Source: an uncultured Ferrovum sp.
GTDB taxonomy: Bacteria > Pseudomonadota > Gammaproteobacteria > Burkholderiales > Ferrovaceae
Reading direction: 5' to 3'
NCBI GenBank assembly: GCA_903909215.1
Contig: CAIVUX010000032.1
Span: forward strand, 30,691 to 94,690
DNA: 64,000 bases
Part shown: positions 12,418-25,183 of the stretch, one piece after another
Layout: each line of letters opens with the position of its first letter
Numbering within the stretch: the first letter of the stretch is position 1
Position numbers and translations under genes: made by a program
The notes under the pieces: generated by a model
What the model saw: the letters and a program-made list of their open reading frames with translations, nothing else
What the model was told of the DNA's origin: nothing
Databases searched by the model: none

Positions 12418-15400
12418 TCAGGCAGCAACAATCTCCGTCAAACGAATGGCCTCTTCAATATCCACAGCCACCATGCGTGACACACCTGATTCGGCCATAG
12501 TAATGCCCACCAACTGCTGAGCCATTTCCATCGCGATCTTATTGTGGGTAATGAATAGGAATTGGGTTTGTTCCGACATTTTTTTCACCAAACGAACAAA
12601 GCGTTCGGTGTTAGCGTCATCCAACGGCGCATCCACTTCGTCCAGCAAGCAGAAGGGTGCTGGGTTTAATTGGAACAAAGCAAACACCAACGACAACGCG
12701 GTCAATGCTTTTTCACCACCAGACAGCAAATGAATGGAGGTGGTTTTTTTGCCGGGTGGTTGCGCGATAATCTGCACCCCGGCATCCAGTATCTCATCGC
12801 CCGTTAATTCAATACGTGCATGTCCGCCACCAAAGAGCGTGGGAAACAGCGTGCTAAAGCTGGCGTTAACACGTTCAAAGGTTTCTTTGAGTTGCTCGCG
12901 GGTTTCACGATCAATCTTATGCATCGCTTCTTCAAGCGTGGCCACAGCTGCTTCTAAATCAGCCGTTTGTGCATCCAGCCAATTCTTACGTTCGCGCGAT
13001 GCTTCTAGTTCTGCCAAGGCGGCCAAATTAACAGCGCCCAATGCTTCAATGTCTTGGGTCAGCTGGTTTATTTCAGCCTGCAACGTACTGGTACGCGTGC
13101 CCTTTTCCATCAACAGGGTTAACGCCACTTCATCGGCATGGTTTTCTAATAGGGTTTCTGTGGCGCGCTCCACATTCAAGCGGGCTTCTTGTTCTTTTAG
13201 TCGCACATCACCCATGCGGTTGCGCAAAGGCTCTAGGCCTTGCTCAATCTGCAAGCGTTTTTCTTCTTGCTCGCGCAGTGCAGCCCCAGCATTATCAAGA
13301 GTAACTCGCGCATCTGTAAGCGCGGATTCGGCTTGCGCACGCGCACCCAAGGCGTTTTGCAACAACGCAGCCAGGTTATCTTCTGTGCACTGTTCTAAAT
13401 CGGCAATCAGTTTAACTAAGCGCGGGCGCCGTTGCTCGAGGCGTTGCTCTGCCGCCTGCTGCTGGGTTTTCACATGGGTAATGGCGGCAGAAGCGGTTTT
13501 TTCTAAGTAGATTGCTTCTTGCAAGCTGCGCTCAGAAGACTGCAAGGAGGTGCGCGCTGCATCGCGCGTGCGATCAGCCTCGCCCCAGGCAGTTTGAGCC
13601 ACTTCCAATTGCTTGGCGCGTTCTGTTAGTTGAGCGCCAGTTTGGGTCTGGCTATCTTTGGCTGCTTGCAACACCGCTTGTTCGGCGCCCAACTGCTGCG
13701 CTAGTTCACTCAACTCAGCGGTAATTTGTTCGCTGCGCTGTTGATAGCGGTTTAATTCACCCGCCAAACGTGTACGGTCCACTTCCACTGCATGACGCGC
13801 GGCTTCCGCTTCGCGGCCTTCACGTTGAGCATGGTTTAGGTCTTCGCGACATTGGGTCAGCGCTAATTCTGCTTGGTGATGCAGATCTTCCGCGTGAGCC
13901 ACGTTCCGCCCAAGTTCTGCCAGGGCCACACGATGCTCTTCAATTTCACGAGCACGTGTCAGCGCCCCATGGGATTCGCCTTGTGGCGTAAAGAACAACA
14001 CCGCTTCGTGGGTGACGCGATGCCCTTCAGGCGTCACTAACGTAACCCCCTCAGGCAAGCGGTTCATACTGGAAATAGCGTTGGCCAAGTTATCCACGCA
14101 CCACACATTACTCATCCACGCGCTTAAGGCCCCTTCGCAGGCAGTGGTTCGAATGGTGACCAAATCGCTCAACGCTACAGGGTTACCGGGCAGTGTAGGC
14201 AAGACGGCCTTGCTGTGTGGCGCGGCGGATTGCGCTGAAAAAAGTGCCACACCGGCCGGCATCTCATCCTTGGTCCATTTTGAGACCGCTTCAAAGCCCT
14301 CTATACGGAAAGCGTTTAAACGCTGCCCCAAAGCAGCTTCTACGGCCAACTCCCAACCCGCACGCACTTCAATACCTTGCCAAAAAACAGGCAGCTTAGC
14401 CAAACCATGTTGGTTAACCAGTTCGCGTGCGCGCTCATTCACCGACAGTTTAGATTGCAATGCCACCAATGCATTAAGCTCAGCTTCAATGCGCGCTGCT
14501 TCATGGCGCATGGCCTCTGCATGGCTGCGTGCTGCGCTGGTTTCCACCTCAAATTGTTTTACACGCGCTGCTAAGGCTTGTTGCGCTGCATTTAACGCAG
14601 TGCCTCGCACTTGCCGCTCGCTCAGATCAGCGTCTTGCAAAGCCAATTGCTGACTGTCGGGCGCCACCATGCGGCTCTGCTCATCCTTTAGTCGTGCCCC
14701 ACGTTCGGATAGTTGTACCAACAGGCGTTCTGCATTGGCCTGCCCGGCGCGCGCCACACCCAAGATGCTTTCTAATTGACCTTGTGTTTGACGCAGTTCG
14801 TCTAAGGCCTGACGTCGCTCAGCAGCCATGCCCTCTGTGCGCGGTAAGGCTTCTTGTTCCTGCGCCACACGCAATGTACCCACCCGTACCAATTCTTGCG
14901 CGCGCGCTTGCTCGCTTTTATGTTGAATTAACGCGCCTTGGTCTGCTTGTAGACCGGCCTCATCAGCGGCAATTTCTTGGCGCAAGGCAGCAGTCTCGCC
15001 TTCCAGACGACGGCGCTCGGCGCGCAATGTTTGTAATTGGTTTTCAATGCGGGTTACTTCACTATTGGCCTGATATACCACGCCTTGGGCCAGATTAAGC
15101 GCATCGCTTAAAACGTAATGCTGCTGGCGTTGCAATTCAATAGAACTTTCCACTTCGCGCATGCGCGCAATTTCGGCTTCTAATTCAATTTGAATTTTTT
15201 CCAGCTCACGCTGCGCGCGTGCACGGGCTGCTTCGGCATCACGCTTACGCGATAATAACAATAAGTTTTGCGCTTCTAGGAGTTGGGCTTGAAATTCACG
15301 GTACTGTTGAGCAACCACAGCCTGGCCTTCTAATTTTTCAATTTGATTGCCAAGCTCTAGGCGAATATCGCTGGTGCGGGACAAATGACCGCGGGTATCA

Positions 15401-15954
15401 TTTAAGCGCAGCTCGGTTTCGCGGCGTCGCTCTTTATAACGAGAAATGCCCGCCGCCTCTTCTAAAAAAACACGGATTTCTTCTGGTTTTGATTCCACGA
15501 TGCGCGAAATCATGCCTTGCTCGATAATGGCGTAGGCACGTGGGCCTAAGCCGGTACCCATAAACATGTCTTGTACGTCACGCCGGCGCACGTGGGTATT
15601 ATTAATGTAGTAGCTGGAAACGCCATCGCGGGCCAAAACCCTTCGTACCGCCAGTTCGGCGTAGGCCGCCCACTGACCTGGGGCGCGACCTTCACTGTTA
15701 TCAAACACCAGCTCGACGCTGGCGCGACCCAAGGCCTTGCGCTCTGCGGTACCCCCAAAGATGACGTCTTGCAAGGTTTCGCCACGCAAATGCTTGGCCT
15801 GTGACTCGCCCAATACCCAACGTACGGCGTCGATCACATTGGATTTACCGCAACCGTTGGGGCCCACGACCCCCACCAATTGACCGGGTACGGGTATTTG
15901 AGTGGGTTCCGCGAAAGACTTGAAGCCTGCTAGTTTGATATGTTTAAGATGCAA
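12418..15954 (-). CDS. smc: Chromosome segregation ATPase SMC
   Basis: SMC forms the condensin ring with ScpA and ScpB, both encoded at 22488-23956. The Walker A motif GPNGCGKSN is at residues 31-39. Long coiled coils at about 170-500 and 660-1020 flank a hinge at about 510-640. The ABC signature LLSGGEKALTAL and Walker B CLLDEVDAPLDD are near the C-terminus. Length is 1178 residues. The start is a TTG (MHLKHIKLAGFKSF); the family start normally aligns exactly here. The 68-base gap to the divergent queF should hold both promoters, but I see no strong one. Confidence 0.96.
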   Translation of the reverse strand: MHLKHIKLAGFKSFAEPTQIPVPGQLVGVVGPNGCGKSNVIDAVRWVLGESQAKHLRGETLQDVIFGGTAERKALGRASVELVFDNSEGRAPGQWAAYAELAVRRVLARDGVSSYYINNTHVRRRDVQDMFMGTGLGPRAYAIIEQGMISRIVESKPEEIRVFLEEAAGISRYKERRRETELRLNDTRGHLSRTSDIRLELGNQIEKLEGQAVVAQQYREFQAQLLEAQNLLLLSRKRDAEAARARAQRELEKIQIELEAEIARMREVESSIELQRQQHYVLSDALNLAQGVVYQANSEVTRIENQLQTLRAERRRLEGETAALRQEIAADEAGLQADQGALIQHKSEQARAQELVRVGTLRVAQEQEALPRTEGMAAERRQALDELRQTQGQLESILGVARAGQANAERLLVQLSERGARLKDEQSRMVAPDSQQLALQDADLSERQVRGTALNAAQQALAARVKQFEVETSAARSHAEAMRHEAARIEAELNALVALQSKLSVNERARELVNQHGLAKLPVFWQGIEVRAGWELAVEAALGQRLNAFRIEGFEAVSKWTKDEMPAGVALFSAQSAAPHSKAVLPTLPGNPVALSDLVTIRTTACEGALSAWMSNVWCVDNLANAISSMNRLPEGVTLVTPEGHRVTHEAVLFFTPQGESHGALTRAREIEEHRVALAELGRNVAHAEDLHHQAELALTQCREDLNHAQREGREAEAARHAVEVDRTRLAGELNRYQQRSEQITAELSELAQQLGAEQAVLQAAKDSQTQTGAQLTERAKQLEVAQTAWGEADRTRDAARTSLQSSERSLQEAIYLEKTASAAITHVKTQQQAAEQRLEQRRPRLVKLIADLEQCTEDNLAALLQNALGARAQAESALTDARVTLDNAGAALREQEEKRLQIEQGLEPLRNRMGDVRLKEQEARLNVERATETLLENHADEVALTLLMEKGTRTSTLQAEINQLTQDIEALGAVNLAALAELEASRERKNWLDAQTADLEAAVATLEEAMHKIDRETREQLKETFERVNASFSTLFPTLFGGGHARIELTGDEILDAGVQIIAQPPGKKTTSIHLLSGGEKALTALSLVFALFQLNPAPFCLLDEVDAPLDDANTERFVRLVKKMSEQTQFLFITHNKIAMEMAQQLVGITMAESGVSRMVAVDIEEAIRLTEIVAA

Positions 15955-16022
15955 TTGAGCGCCAGATGATTAAAAGAAGTTTAGAATAGCTCGATTTTAC
16001 CCGATATTAGGACAAGTCCCCA

Positions 16023-16445
16023 ATGGCTCTGCAACCAAACCGCAATCTAGAGACCTTCCCCAACCCCTATCCTGGGCGTGACTACTTGATTCATATGGAA
16101 ATGCCCGAGTTCACCTGCCTCTGTCCTAAAACCGGCCAGCCCGATTTTGCTTGGCTAACTTTGGACTACGTGGCCGATCAGCAGAATGTAGAGCTTAAAA
16201 GCCTCAAGCTCTACCTCTGGTCTTACCGCGACGAAGGGGCTTTTCATGAAGCTATCACCAACCATATTCTAGAGGATTTGGTTAGTGCGTTAAATCCTCG
16301 TTTTATGCGGCTACAGGCGCGCTGGAATGTACGTGGCGGCATATACACCCAAGTAGTGGTGGAGCATCGCTCGCCCAACTGGACCAACAGCGCCCTCACC
16401 TTGCCCCCTCTGGGGTTTAACCGCGAATCCCCCAGCGGAAGCTAA
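16023..16445 (+). CDS. queF: NADPH-dependent 7-cyano-7-deazaguanine reductase (short QueF)
   Basis: It reduces preQ0 to preQ1 in queuosine synthesis, a rare nitrile reduction. The 140-residue length marks the unimodular type. The catalytic cysteine is Cys34 in LCPKTGQPD, with the partner Asp41. The substrate Glu lies in [11 protein letters not shown], just after residue 55. The start follows AGGAC by about nine bases. It diverges from smc and is followed 3 bases later by dapC. Confidence 0.95.
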   Translation: MALQPNRNLETFPNPYPGRDYLIHMEMPEFTCLCPKTGQPDFAWLTLDYVADQQNVELKSLKLYLWSYRDEGAFHEAITNHILEDLVSALNPRFMRLQARWNVRGGIYTQVVVEHRSPNWTNSALTLPPLGFNRESPSGS

Positions 16446-16448
16446 CTC

Positions 16449-17654
16449 ATGAATCCGCGCTTAGAACGTCTTCAGCCCTATCCTTTTGAACGCCTGCGCG
16501 CGCTGATGCAGGGCATTACACCAAACCCCGCCTTACCGCTCATTTCCTTATCTGTGGGTGAACCGCGTCACCCCACTCCCGCTTTTATTCAAAAGGCCCT
16601 AAACCAAAACCTAGCGGGGCTCTCTCATTACCCCGCCACATTGGGTAGCACGGAACTGCGCCAGGCAATCGCTGATTGGATTAAACGGCGTTATGGCTTA
16701 GAGGCAGTTGATGCCGCCTGCGAAGTGCTGCCCACCTTGGGCAGTCGTGAGGCGCTCTTCTCGCTCACTCAAGTACTCATCAACCCAGACATGCCACAAG
16801 CCATTGCGGTGTGCCCCAATCCGTTTTACCAAATATACGAAGGAGCCGCCCTGCTGGCTGGAGCGCAGCCCCACTTTGTTAACGCTGATCCCGCACAAGG
16901 TTTCCGTGTGGATTACGCAAGCGTGCCAGAAGACATTTGGAAGCGCACTCAGGTGGTGTTTACGTGCTCGCCCGGTAACCCCACGGGCGGCGTCATGACC
17001 TTGGACGAATGGAAAGTTCTATTTGAATTGGCCGATCGCTTTAACTTTTCGATTATCAGCGATGAATGTTATTCGGAAATTTACCATGACGAAGCCCATC
17101 CACCTCTGGGCTCGTTACAAGCGGCACAGCTCTTGGGGCGCAAAGGCTATTCTCGCTTGGTGTCCATGGGCAGCCTGTCGAAGCGCTCTAACGTGCCCGG
17201 TATGCGCTCGGCCTTCGCGGCGGGGGATCGCAACCTCATTCAAGGCTTTGCCCTTTATCGCACCTATCACGGTAGCGCCATGAATCCAGCCATACAGGCG
17301 GCCAGTATCGCGGCCTGGTCTGATGAAACGCATGTTGTAGAAAACCGACGTCTGTACCGTGAAAAAATGTCCGCCTTTTATGAGATTGTTCATCCGGTGA
17401 TGCCGTTGGAAAAACCCGAGGCCGGTTTTTATTATTGGGCCAAAACACCCATGGCGGATACGGAGTTTTCTCGCCTGCTGCTCTCAAGCGCGGCAGTGGC
17501 GGTATTACCCGGCAGCCTATTGGCGCGCACAGCCCATCGCCTCAACCCGGGACAGGATAGAATTCGTATAGCCTTGGTGGGCAGCCTTGAAGAAACCCTT
17601 GAAGCGGCCAAACGATTGGTTAACCTCATTACCTCACTGCAGGAAAAAGCCTAA
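16449..17654 (+). CDS. dapC: Succinyldiaminopimelate transaminase
   Basis: It transfers an amino group from glutamate to N-succinyl-2-amino-6-oxopimelate in the succinylase route to diaminopimelate and lysine. It is a fold-type I PLP enzyme of 401 residues. Visible residues are Asn177 (SPGNPTGG), Asp205 and Tyr208 (SDECYSE), and the PLP lysine Lys245 in GSLSKRSN. It is followed by dapD (stop and start share TAATG) and, one gene later, dapE. The context strongly favours DapC over a generic aspartate aminotransferase. Confidence 0.93.
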   Translation: MNPRLERLQPYPFERLRALMQGITPNPALPLISLSVGEPRHPTPAFIQKALNQNLAGLSHYPATLGSTELRQAIADWIKRRYGLEAVDAACEVLPTLGSREALFSLTQVLINPDMPQAIAVCPNPFYQIYEGAALLAGAQPHFVNADPAQGFRVDYASVPEDIWKRTQVVFTCSPGNPTGGVMTLDEWKVLFELADRFNFSIISDECYSEIYHDEAHPPLGSLQAAQLLGRKGYSRLVSMGSLSKRSNVPGMRSAFAAGDRNLIQGFALYRTYHGSAMNPAIQAASIAAWSDETHVVENRRLYREKMSAFYEIVHPVMPLEKPEAGFYYWAKTPMADTEFSRLLLSSAAVAVLPGSLLARTAHRLNPGQDRIRIALVGSLEETLEAAKRLVNLITSLQEKA

Positions 17655-18475
17655 TGAACGCCTTACAAGCTTTAATCGACAGCGCCTTTGAAGAGCGCGC
17701 CACACTCTCCCCCGCCAACGCCCCCGCCACCTTGCGTGCAGCCGTGAATGAGGTCTTGGATGGCCTTGATGCCGGACAGCTGCGCGTGGCTGAAAAAATA
17801 AACGGCGAATGGATCACGCACCAATGGATTAAAAAAGCGGTATTGCTGTCCTTCAGACTTACGGACAACCGCCTAATGGAGGGCGGATTTACTCATTATT
17901 GGGACAAAGTAGAGAGTAAGTTTGCAGGCTACAGCGCAGAAGATTTTAATGCCGGTGGGTTTCGCGTGGTACCACCGGCCACCGCACGACGCGGCAGTTT
18001 TATTGCGCGCAATGTGGTGCTGATGCCCTCCTATGTAAACATTGGCGCCTACGTGGATGAAGCCACCATGGTGGACACCTGGGCCACTGTGGGCTCTTGT
18101 GCACAAATTGGTCGTAATGTGCATCTCTCGGGCGGCGTGGGTATTGGCGGTGTGTTAGAACCCGTGCAAGCCAACCCCACCATTATTGAAGATAATTGCT
18201 TTATAGGTGCGCGCTCTGAAGTGGTGGAAGGCGTTATTGTAGGGGAAGGCTCCGTCATTTCCATGGGCGTGTATATAGGTCAGAGCACTAAAATTTACGA
18301 CCGCGAAACCGGCAGCGTCACCTACGGCTACATCCCCCCGGGCTCTGTGGTGGTGTCAGGAAACTTGCCAGCGGCCAATGGCCAATACAGTTTGTATTGC
18401 GCCGTGATTGTTAAAAAAGTGGATGCCAAAACGCGCGCCAAAACCAGCATTAACGAGTTGTTGCGCGGCGACTAA
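17654..18475 (+). CDS. dapD: Tetrahydrodipicolinate N-succinyltransferase
   Basis: It succinylates tetrahydrodipicolinate, the step before DapC. The N-terminal helical region is followed by a left-handed beta-helix of hexapeptide repeats (about residues 100-240), including [23 protein letters not shown] and [16 protein letters not shown] turns. The 273-residue length is exactly typical. Its ATG overlaps the dapC stop, consistent with translational coupling. Confidence 0.97.
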   Translation: MNALQALIDSAFEERATLSPANAPATLRAAVNEVLDGLDAGQLRVAEKINGEWITHQWIKKAVLLSFRLTDNRLMEGGFTHYWDKVESKFAGYSAEDFNAGGFRVVPPATARRGSFIARNVVLMPSYVNIGAYVDEATMVDTWATVGSCAQIGRNVHLSGGVGIGGVLEPVQANPTIIEDNCFIGARSEVVEGVIVGEGSVISMGVYIGQSTKIYDRETGSVTYGYIPPGSVVVSGNLPAANGQYSLYCAVIVKKVDAKTRAKTSINELLRGD

Positions 18476-18478
18476 CCT

Positions 18479-19285
18479 GTGTGCCTAATTCTTATGGCTT
18501 TGGGGTCTGACCCCGAATTTTCATTGGTGGTGGTGGCCAATCGCGATGAATTTCACGCACGCCCCACAGCGCCTGTGGCTTTTTGGAAGGATGCTCCCGA
18601 TATTTTGGCTGGGCGCGACTTGCAAGCCGAGGGCACTTGGTTGGGGGTGACGCGCCAAGGTCGCTTTTCTGCCGTCACCAACTACCGCGACCCTTCTCAG
18701 TTTGAACAAAAACGCCGCACACGAGGAGATCTGACGCGAAACTTTTTATTGGGCATCCATAGCGTCTTGGAAGATTTGCAGCAGCCCAAACAAGAAGCCG
18801 CGCAATACAACGACTTCAATTTATTGGCCGGTGATGGCACTCATTTTTATTGTTTAGAAAGCCGCACCGATACCCTTATTCCATTAGCGCCCGGTATTTA
18901 CGGCGTCAGCAATCATCTGCTGGATACGCCGTGGCCCAAGGTGGTGGCTGGTAAAACACAACTGGCCGCATGGTTAGCCGCACGCGCCGCTCAGGGTGCG
19001 CCACAGGGTCGCGCTGAAAATAACCCCGCTACTCTCATGCACTTATCATCATCCTTAATGAACATTTTGGCCAACCCCACACCTTACCCCGATGAGTTGT
19101 TGCCCGATACCGGTATAAACCCAGAACGCGAGCGGCTCATTTCAGCCGCCTTTATTCGGGATGACGTTTACGGAACACGCAGCACCACGGTGCTGTTACA
19201 ACGCAAGGACGCCAGCGGCTGGTTTCATGAGCGCCGTTTTAATTCTGACGGCAGCATGGCCGGTGAATCCGGCATAATGTTGTGA
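18479..19285 (+). CDS. NRDE/TANGO2 family protein
   Basis: This family begins with MCLI, with a conserved Cys2, and carries an N-R-D-E motif. Both are present (MCLILMAL; ANRDEFHARP at about residues 19-28). Later conserved blocks are GTWLGVTRQGRFSAVTNYRD, YGVSNHLLDTPWPKV and the C-terminal YGTRSTTVLL. The 268-residue length is normal. The fold resembles Ntn hydrolases, and eukaryotic TANGO2 is linked to heme and lipid handling, but the bacterial role is unknown. The GTG start is 3 bases after dapD. A palindrome encodes GSDP at residues 9-12, apparently with no length change. Confidence 0.85.
   Translation: MCLILMALGSDPEFSLVVVANRDEFHARPTAPVAFWKDAPDILAGRDLQAEGTWLGVTRQGRFSAVTNYRDPSQFEQKRRTRGDLTRNFLLGIHSVLEDLQQPKQEAAQYNDFNLLAGDGTHFYCLESRTDTLIPLAPGIYGVSNHLLDTPWPKVVAGKTQLAAWLAARAAQGAPQGRAENNPATLMHLSSSLMNILANPTPYPDELLPDTGINPERERLISAAFIRDDVYGTRSTTVLLQRKDASGWFHERRFNSDGSMAGESGIML
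18502..18514. repeat. GGGGTCTGACCCC palindrome near the NRDE gene start
   Basis: This is one exact copy, 23 bases after the GTG start, read as GSDP within ALGSDPEF. From memory of the family, the residues around it align with relatives without a gap, so the copy seems to have replaced sequence rather than been inserted. Confidence 0.95.
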
Positions 19286-19290
19286 AGTAA

Positions 19291-21419
<2,129 letters not shown>

Positions 21420-22487
21420 GGGGTGGCGCGAGTTGAAGGCGCACGCGATGCGGGCGCGCTGGTTTTGCTCTGCACGCGTCCCGCGGTTCTCACTCTTGTA
21501 GGCGCTTCTGCCGTGCCCCGCGTTTTGCGCGTTGGAGCCGCAGTCCTTCCTTGGGTTTTGGTAGCGGTTGGTGCGTCACGTGCAGATCCACGTGCTGTAC
21601 TGCGCGCATCACCGCGACTGCCTCGGGCATCAGCGCGCGCTGCATTGCGCGCCTCTGCGCGAGCAGCACCCTCGCGCGTAGTGGGCGCCTTACGCACGGT
21701 GGAGGATTTGCGCACAGACCCTGGGGTGTTGGCACGACCGTCTCGTGTGGGACGGCGCTGCGGAGTATGCATGGGCTCCATTTCAGCCCATTTCAAAACT
21801 TGATTCACAGCCGTGGGTTCTAACTCAAGAAACTGACCGCGCTTTAAGCGTGGTGGCAAATCGATCATGCCAAAACGCACGCGCATTAAACGCCCCACCA
21901 TTAAATGCAAGGCTTCAAACATACGGCGCACTTCGCGGTTGCGCCCCTCTTTCAACACCACCTGATACCAATGGTTAGTGCCCTCTCCGCCATTGTCGCG
22001 AATGCGCTCAAAATGCGCCGGCCCATCATCCAACATAATTTCTTGGCAGGATTCTTTTAATTGCTGTTCGGTTAATTCGCCCACCACGCGCACGGCATAC
22101 TCACGCTCCACTTCAAAACTGGGATGGGTTAGACGATTGGCCAAATCACCGCTGGTGGTAAAAATGAGAAGGCCGCTGCTGTTGAAATCGAGCCGGCCAA
22201 TGCTAATCCATTTGGCACCCTTTACACGTGGTAAGGCGTCGAATACGGAAGGACGGCCTTCGGGGTCGTCGCGACTAACAATTTCACCTTCGGGTTTATG
22301 GTACAGCATGATGCGTGGCGCTTCTTCAGAAAAATTCAGACGCACGCGTCGTCCTTCTACGGCCACCATATCTTCTGATGATATGCGCGTCCCCACGGTA
22401 GCCACTACGCCATTCACGCGCACCTCGCCTCGCTCAATCAAGGCCTCCATATCGCGACGCGACCCCAGGCCCGATTGGGCCAGAACC

Positions 22488-23132
22488 TTATGAAGCTTCT
22501 GGTTGGTTGGAATCATGGTCGCCCTCAATCTCGTCTAACAGCAATTGGCCATCATCGGCCTCGGGCACAAAAGGTAGCGTCAATGCCGCTTGATTAAAGT
22601 CTTCCTGTAAATCCATCAAGGGCGGTAGTTCGGCCAATGTGCGCAGATTAAGGTCATCTAAAAACTGTTTAGTGGTACCCAATAATTCTGGGCGGCCTGG
22701 CGCTTCACGATGACCCAGCACCTCCACCCAACCGCGCGCCTCAAGGGTGCGAATAATTTGCGTAGAGACGGTGACGCCTCGAATGTCTTCAATATCGCCG
22801 CGTGTAACAGGTTGACGATAGGCAATGATGGCTAAGGTCTCTAGCACCGAACGCGAATAACGTGGGGGTTTGTCCGGATTAATGCGTGAGATTTTTTCTT
22901 GCCACTCGGGGCGCGTCTGAAAACGCCAGCCACTGGCCACCTGAACCAATGACACGCCACGCGGCTCCCACTCTTGCTGCAATTCATTTAACAGTTGCGG
23001 AACCTGCTCACCCTCCTCAGGGTTCTCAAACAGCTTTCGCAATTGCGCAACAGACAGAGGTTCCTGACTGGACAGCAGTGCCGCCTCTAGCAATCGTTTG
23101 GGTTCGGGGTTTTGCAATTCGGACGCACTCAT
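22488..23132 (-). CDS. scpB: Segregation and condensation protein B
   Basis: ScpB is the winged-helix kleisin partner that dimerises on ScpA in the SMC complex. Two winged-helix domains are recognisable, with the conserved YSRSVLETLAIIAYRQPVTR and RGVTVSTQIIRTLEARGWVE blocks and GRPELLGTT. The ATG at 23132 overlaps the scpA stop as TGATG and gives 214 residues. A GTG lies one codon upstream. smc itself is at 12418-15954, so all three condensin genes are in this window. Confidence 0.94.
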   Translation of the reverse strand: MSASELQNPEPKRLLEAALLSSQEPLSVAQLRKLFENPEEGEQVPQLLNELQQEWEPRGVSLVQVASGWRFQTRPEWQEKISRINPDKPPRYSRSVLETLAIIAYRQPVTRGDIEDIRGVTVSTQIIRTLEARGWVEVLGHREAPGRPELLGTTKQFLDDLNLRTLAELPPLMDLQEDFNQAALTLPFVPEADDGQLLLDEIEGDHDSNQPEAS

Positions 23133-23956
23133 CACACAGACTCCAGGGATTTCTCAGACAAGCTCAAATACAAGGGTGCGTAGGCTTCCGCCTGCGACAC
23201 CGCCACCAATGACTCTTTAACCAATTCCAAAATGGCAATAAAATTCACCACTGCCACGGGTACCGACACCTCTTCCTCGAATAAGTCATGAAAAGATACA
23301 AAATCTTGATCGCGTAGTCGCTTTAAAATGCGTGTCATATGTTCGCGCACAGACAGCTGTTGTCGGGTAATGCGATGATGTTTGTTAATTCGTGCGCGCG
23401 ACAATACCAACACCCAGGCGTCTTGTAAATCACGTAGAGTGACATCGGGCAAGCGTTGCCCCACTGTATCGTCCACCCAAGATTGCGCCACATTAAAGTC
23501 ACGCCCCAAACGTGGATGTTCGTCCAACGACTGTGCGGCCATTTTAATGCGCTCATATTCCAATAGGCGGCGCATCAATGCGGCACGCGGATCTCCTTCA
23601 TCATCATCACTGGACGCAGGTGGGCGCGGCAATAACATGCGTGCTTTAATTTCAATTAGCACGGCTGCCATCACCAAATACTCAGCGGCCAATTCAAGCC
23701 GTCCAGAGCGCATGGCTTCTACATAAACCATATATTGGCGCGTCAATTCCGCCATGGGAATGTTGAGGATGTCGAGAGAGTTTTTGCGGATTAAATACAG
23801 CAATAAATCCAACGGGCCCTCAAAGCTTTCTAAAAACACCTCCAGGGCTTCTGGCGGAATGTAGAGATCTTGCGGCAAACCTACATAGGGCTGCCCCATA
23901 ACCCTCGCCACGGGAGAGGCTATAGGAACATCGAGAATGTCGGGACTGTTGCTCAT
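23132..23956 (-). CDS. scpA: Segregation and condensation protein A
   Basis: ScpA is the kleisin that bridges SMC heads. The N-terminal FEGPLDLLLYLIRKNSLDIL motif and the following ELAAEYLVMAAVLIEIKARMLLP helix are diagnostic. The C-terminal winged-helix (VSFHDLFEE, VAVVNFIAILELVKE) is present. The 274-residue length is normal. The ATG overlaps the trpS stop as ATGA. Confidence 0.94.
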   Translation of the reverse strand: MSNSPDILDVPIASPVARVMGQPYVGLPQDLYIPPEALEVFLESFEGPLDLLLYLIRKNSLDILNIPMAELTRQYMVYVEAMRSGRLELAAEYLVMAAVLIEIKARMLLPRPPASSDDDEGDPRAALMRRLLEYERIKMAAQSLDEHPRLGRDFNVAQSWVDDTVGQRLPDVTLRDLQDAWVLVLSRARINKHHRITRQQLSVREHMTRILKRLRDQDFVSFHDLFEEEVSVPVAVVNFIAILELVKESLVAVSQAEAYAPLYLSLSEKSLESV

Positions 23957-25155
23957 GTATACGACAGGCCCATGGCTTCGCGCACATCACGCAATGTGTC
24001 AGCGGCCAGCTTGCGCGCCTTCTCGCCACCGTCGGCGATAATGTTGCGCACCAAGGTAGGGTCGTCCAAATATTCTTGGGATTTTTCTTGCATGGGTTTA
24101 AGCTCGGCCAAAATAGCGTCAATCACAGGTTGCTTACATTCTAAGCAACCAATGCCCGCCGATTGGCAGCCTTGCGTTACCCACTCGCATGTTTTATCCG
24201 TGCTGTAAATTTTATGAAAAGTGAACACCGGGCAGCGCGCGGGGTCGCCCGGATCGGTGCGGCGCACCCGCGCCGGGTCCGTGGGCATGGTGCGAATTTT
24301 CTTGGTCACGGTTTCTTCGTTATCACGCAAGGCAATGGTGTTGTTGTAGGACTTGGACATTTTTTGCCCATCCAACCCCAATAAGCGCGAGGATTCCGTA
24401 AGCAACGCCTGCGGTTCCACCAAAATCATTTTACCCGTACCTTCCAAGTAACCAAACACGCGCTCGCGGTCAGCTACTGTGAGGTTTTGGCTCTCGCCTA
24501 ATAATTCGCGCGCGGCTTCAAGGGCTTCATTATCCCCTTGCTCGTTATAACGTGTGCGCAATTCTAAATAGCGCTTGGCCATTTTATTGCCCAGCTTCTT
24601 TACTGCGAGCATAGCTTTTTCTTCAAAACCGGGCTCACGGCCGTAGAGGTGGTTAAAGCGACGCGCCACTTCGCGGGTAAACTCAATGTGCGGCACTTGG
24701 TCTTCGCCCACCGGCACACGGTTGGCACGATAAATTAAAATATCCGCCGCTTGCAGTAACGGGTAACCCAAAAACCCATAGGTAGAAAGGTCTTTGTCCG
24801 TGAGTTTTTCTTGTTGCTCTTTGTAAGTAGGCACACGTTCCAGCCAACCCAAAGGGGTCATCATGGAGAGCAGTAAATTCAGTTCGGCGTGCTCGGGTAC
24901 GCGCGATTGTATAAAAAGCGTGGCTTGATTGGGGTCCACACCCGCCGCCAACCAGTCAATCACCATGTCCCACACATTGCTTTCAATGACCTGGGGGTCA
25001 TCGTAATGCGTGGTCAGTGCGTGCCAATCCGCCACCATGAACAAGCACTCATGTTCGTGCTGAATTTTGAGCCAATTTTTTAACACCCCATGAAAATGTC
25101 CAAGGTGCATGGCGCCGGTGGGGCGCATGCCTGAAAGCACGCGATCGGGATACAT
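23953..25155 (-). CDS. trpS: Tryptophanyl-tRNA synthetase (longer type)
   Basis: A class Ic synthetase. The HIGH-equivalent MHLGH is at residues 16-20 and KMSKS at 265-269. I start at the ATG at 25155 (MYPDRVLSGMRPTG). The frame is open 40 codons further upstream, but that part overlaps rnm and is not family-like. Length is 400 residues against 334 in E. coli. The extra length is an insert at about 185-250 and a segment near the anticodon domain with three close cysteines (CQSAGIGCLECK). Longer TrpRS forms of this kind occur in betaproteobacteria. Confidence 0.93.
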   Translation of the reverse strand: MYPDRVLSGMRPTGAMHLGHFHGVLKNWLKIQHEHECLFMVADWHALTTHYDDPQVIESNVWDMVIDWLAAGVDPNQATLFIQSRVPEHAELNLLLSMMTPLGWLERVPTYKEQQEKLTDKDLSTYGFLGYPLLQAADILIYRANRVPVGEDQVPHIEFTREVARRFNHLYGREPGFEEKAMLAVKKLGNKMAKRYLELRTRYNEQGDNEALEAARELLGESQNLTVADRERVFGYLEGTGKMILVEPQALLTESSRLLGLDGQKMSKSYNNTIALRDNEETVTKKIRTMPTDPARVRRTDPGDPARCPVFTFHKIYSTDKTCEWVTQGCQSAGIGCLECKQPVIDAILAELKPMQEKSQEYLDDPTLVRNIIADGGEKARKLAADTLRDVREAMGLSYT

Positions 25156-25183
25156 AACGGTTAAATTCTCCTGCCAAACGAAA

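Noticed and set aside
12734..13510. 258-codon open frame antisense to smc
   Set aside because: It is a shadow of the coiled-coil region, rich in Ser, Ala and Cys with no recognisable domain. The smc frame is clearly the coding one.
14012..14653. 213-codon open frame antisense to smc
   Set aside because: It has the same composition-driven shadow pattern, with no ribosome binding site or family resemblance.
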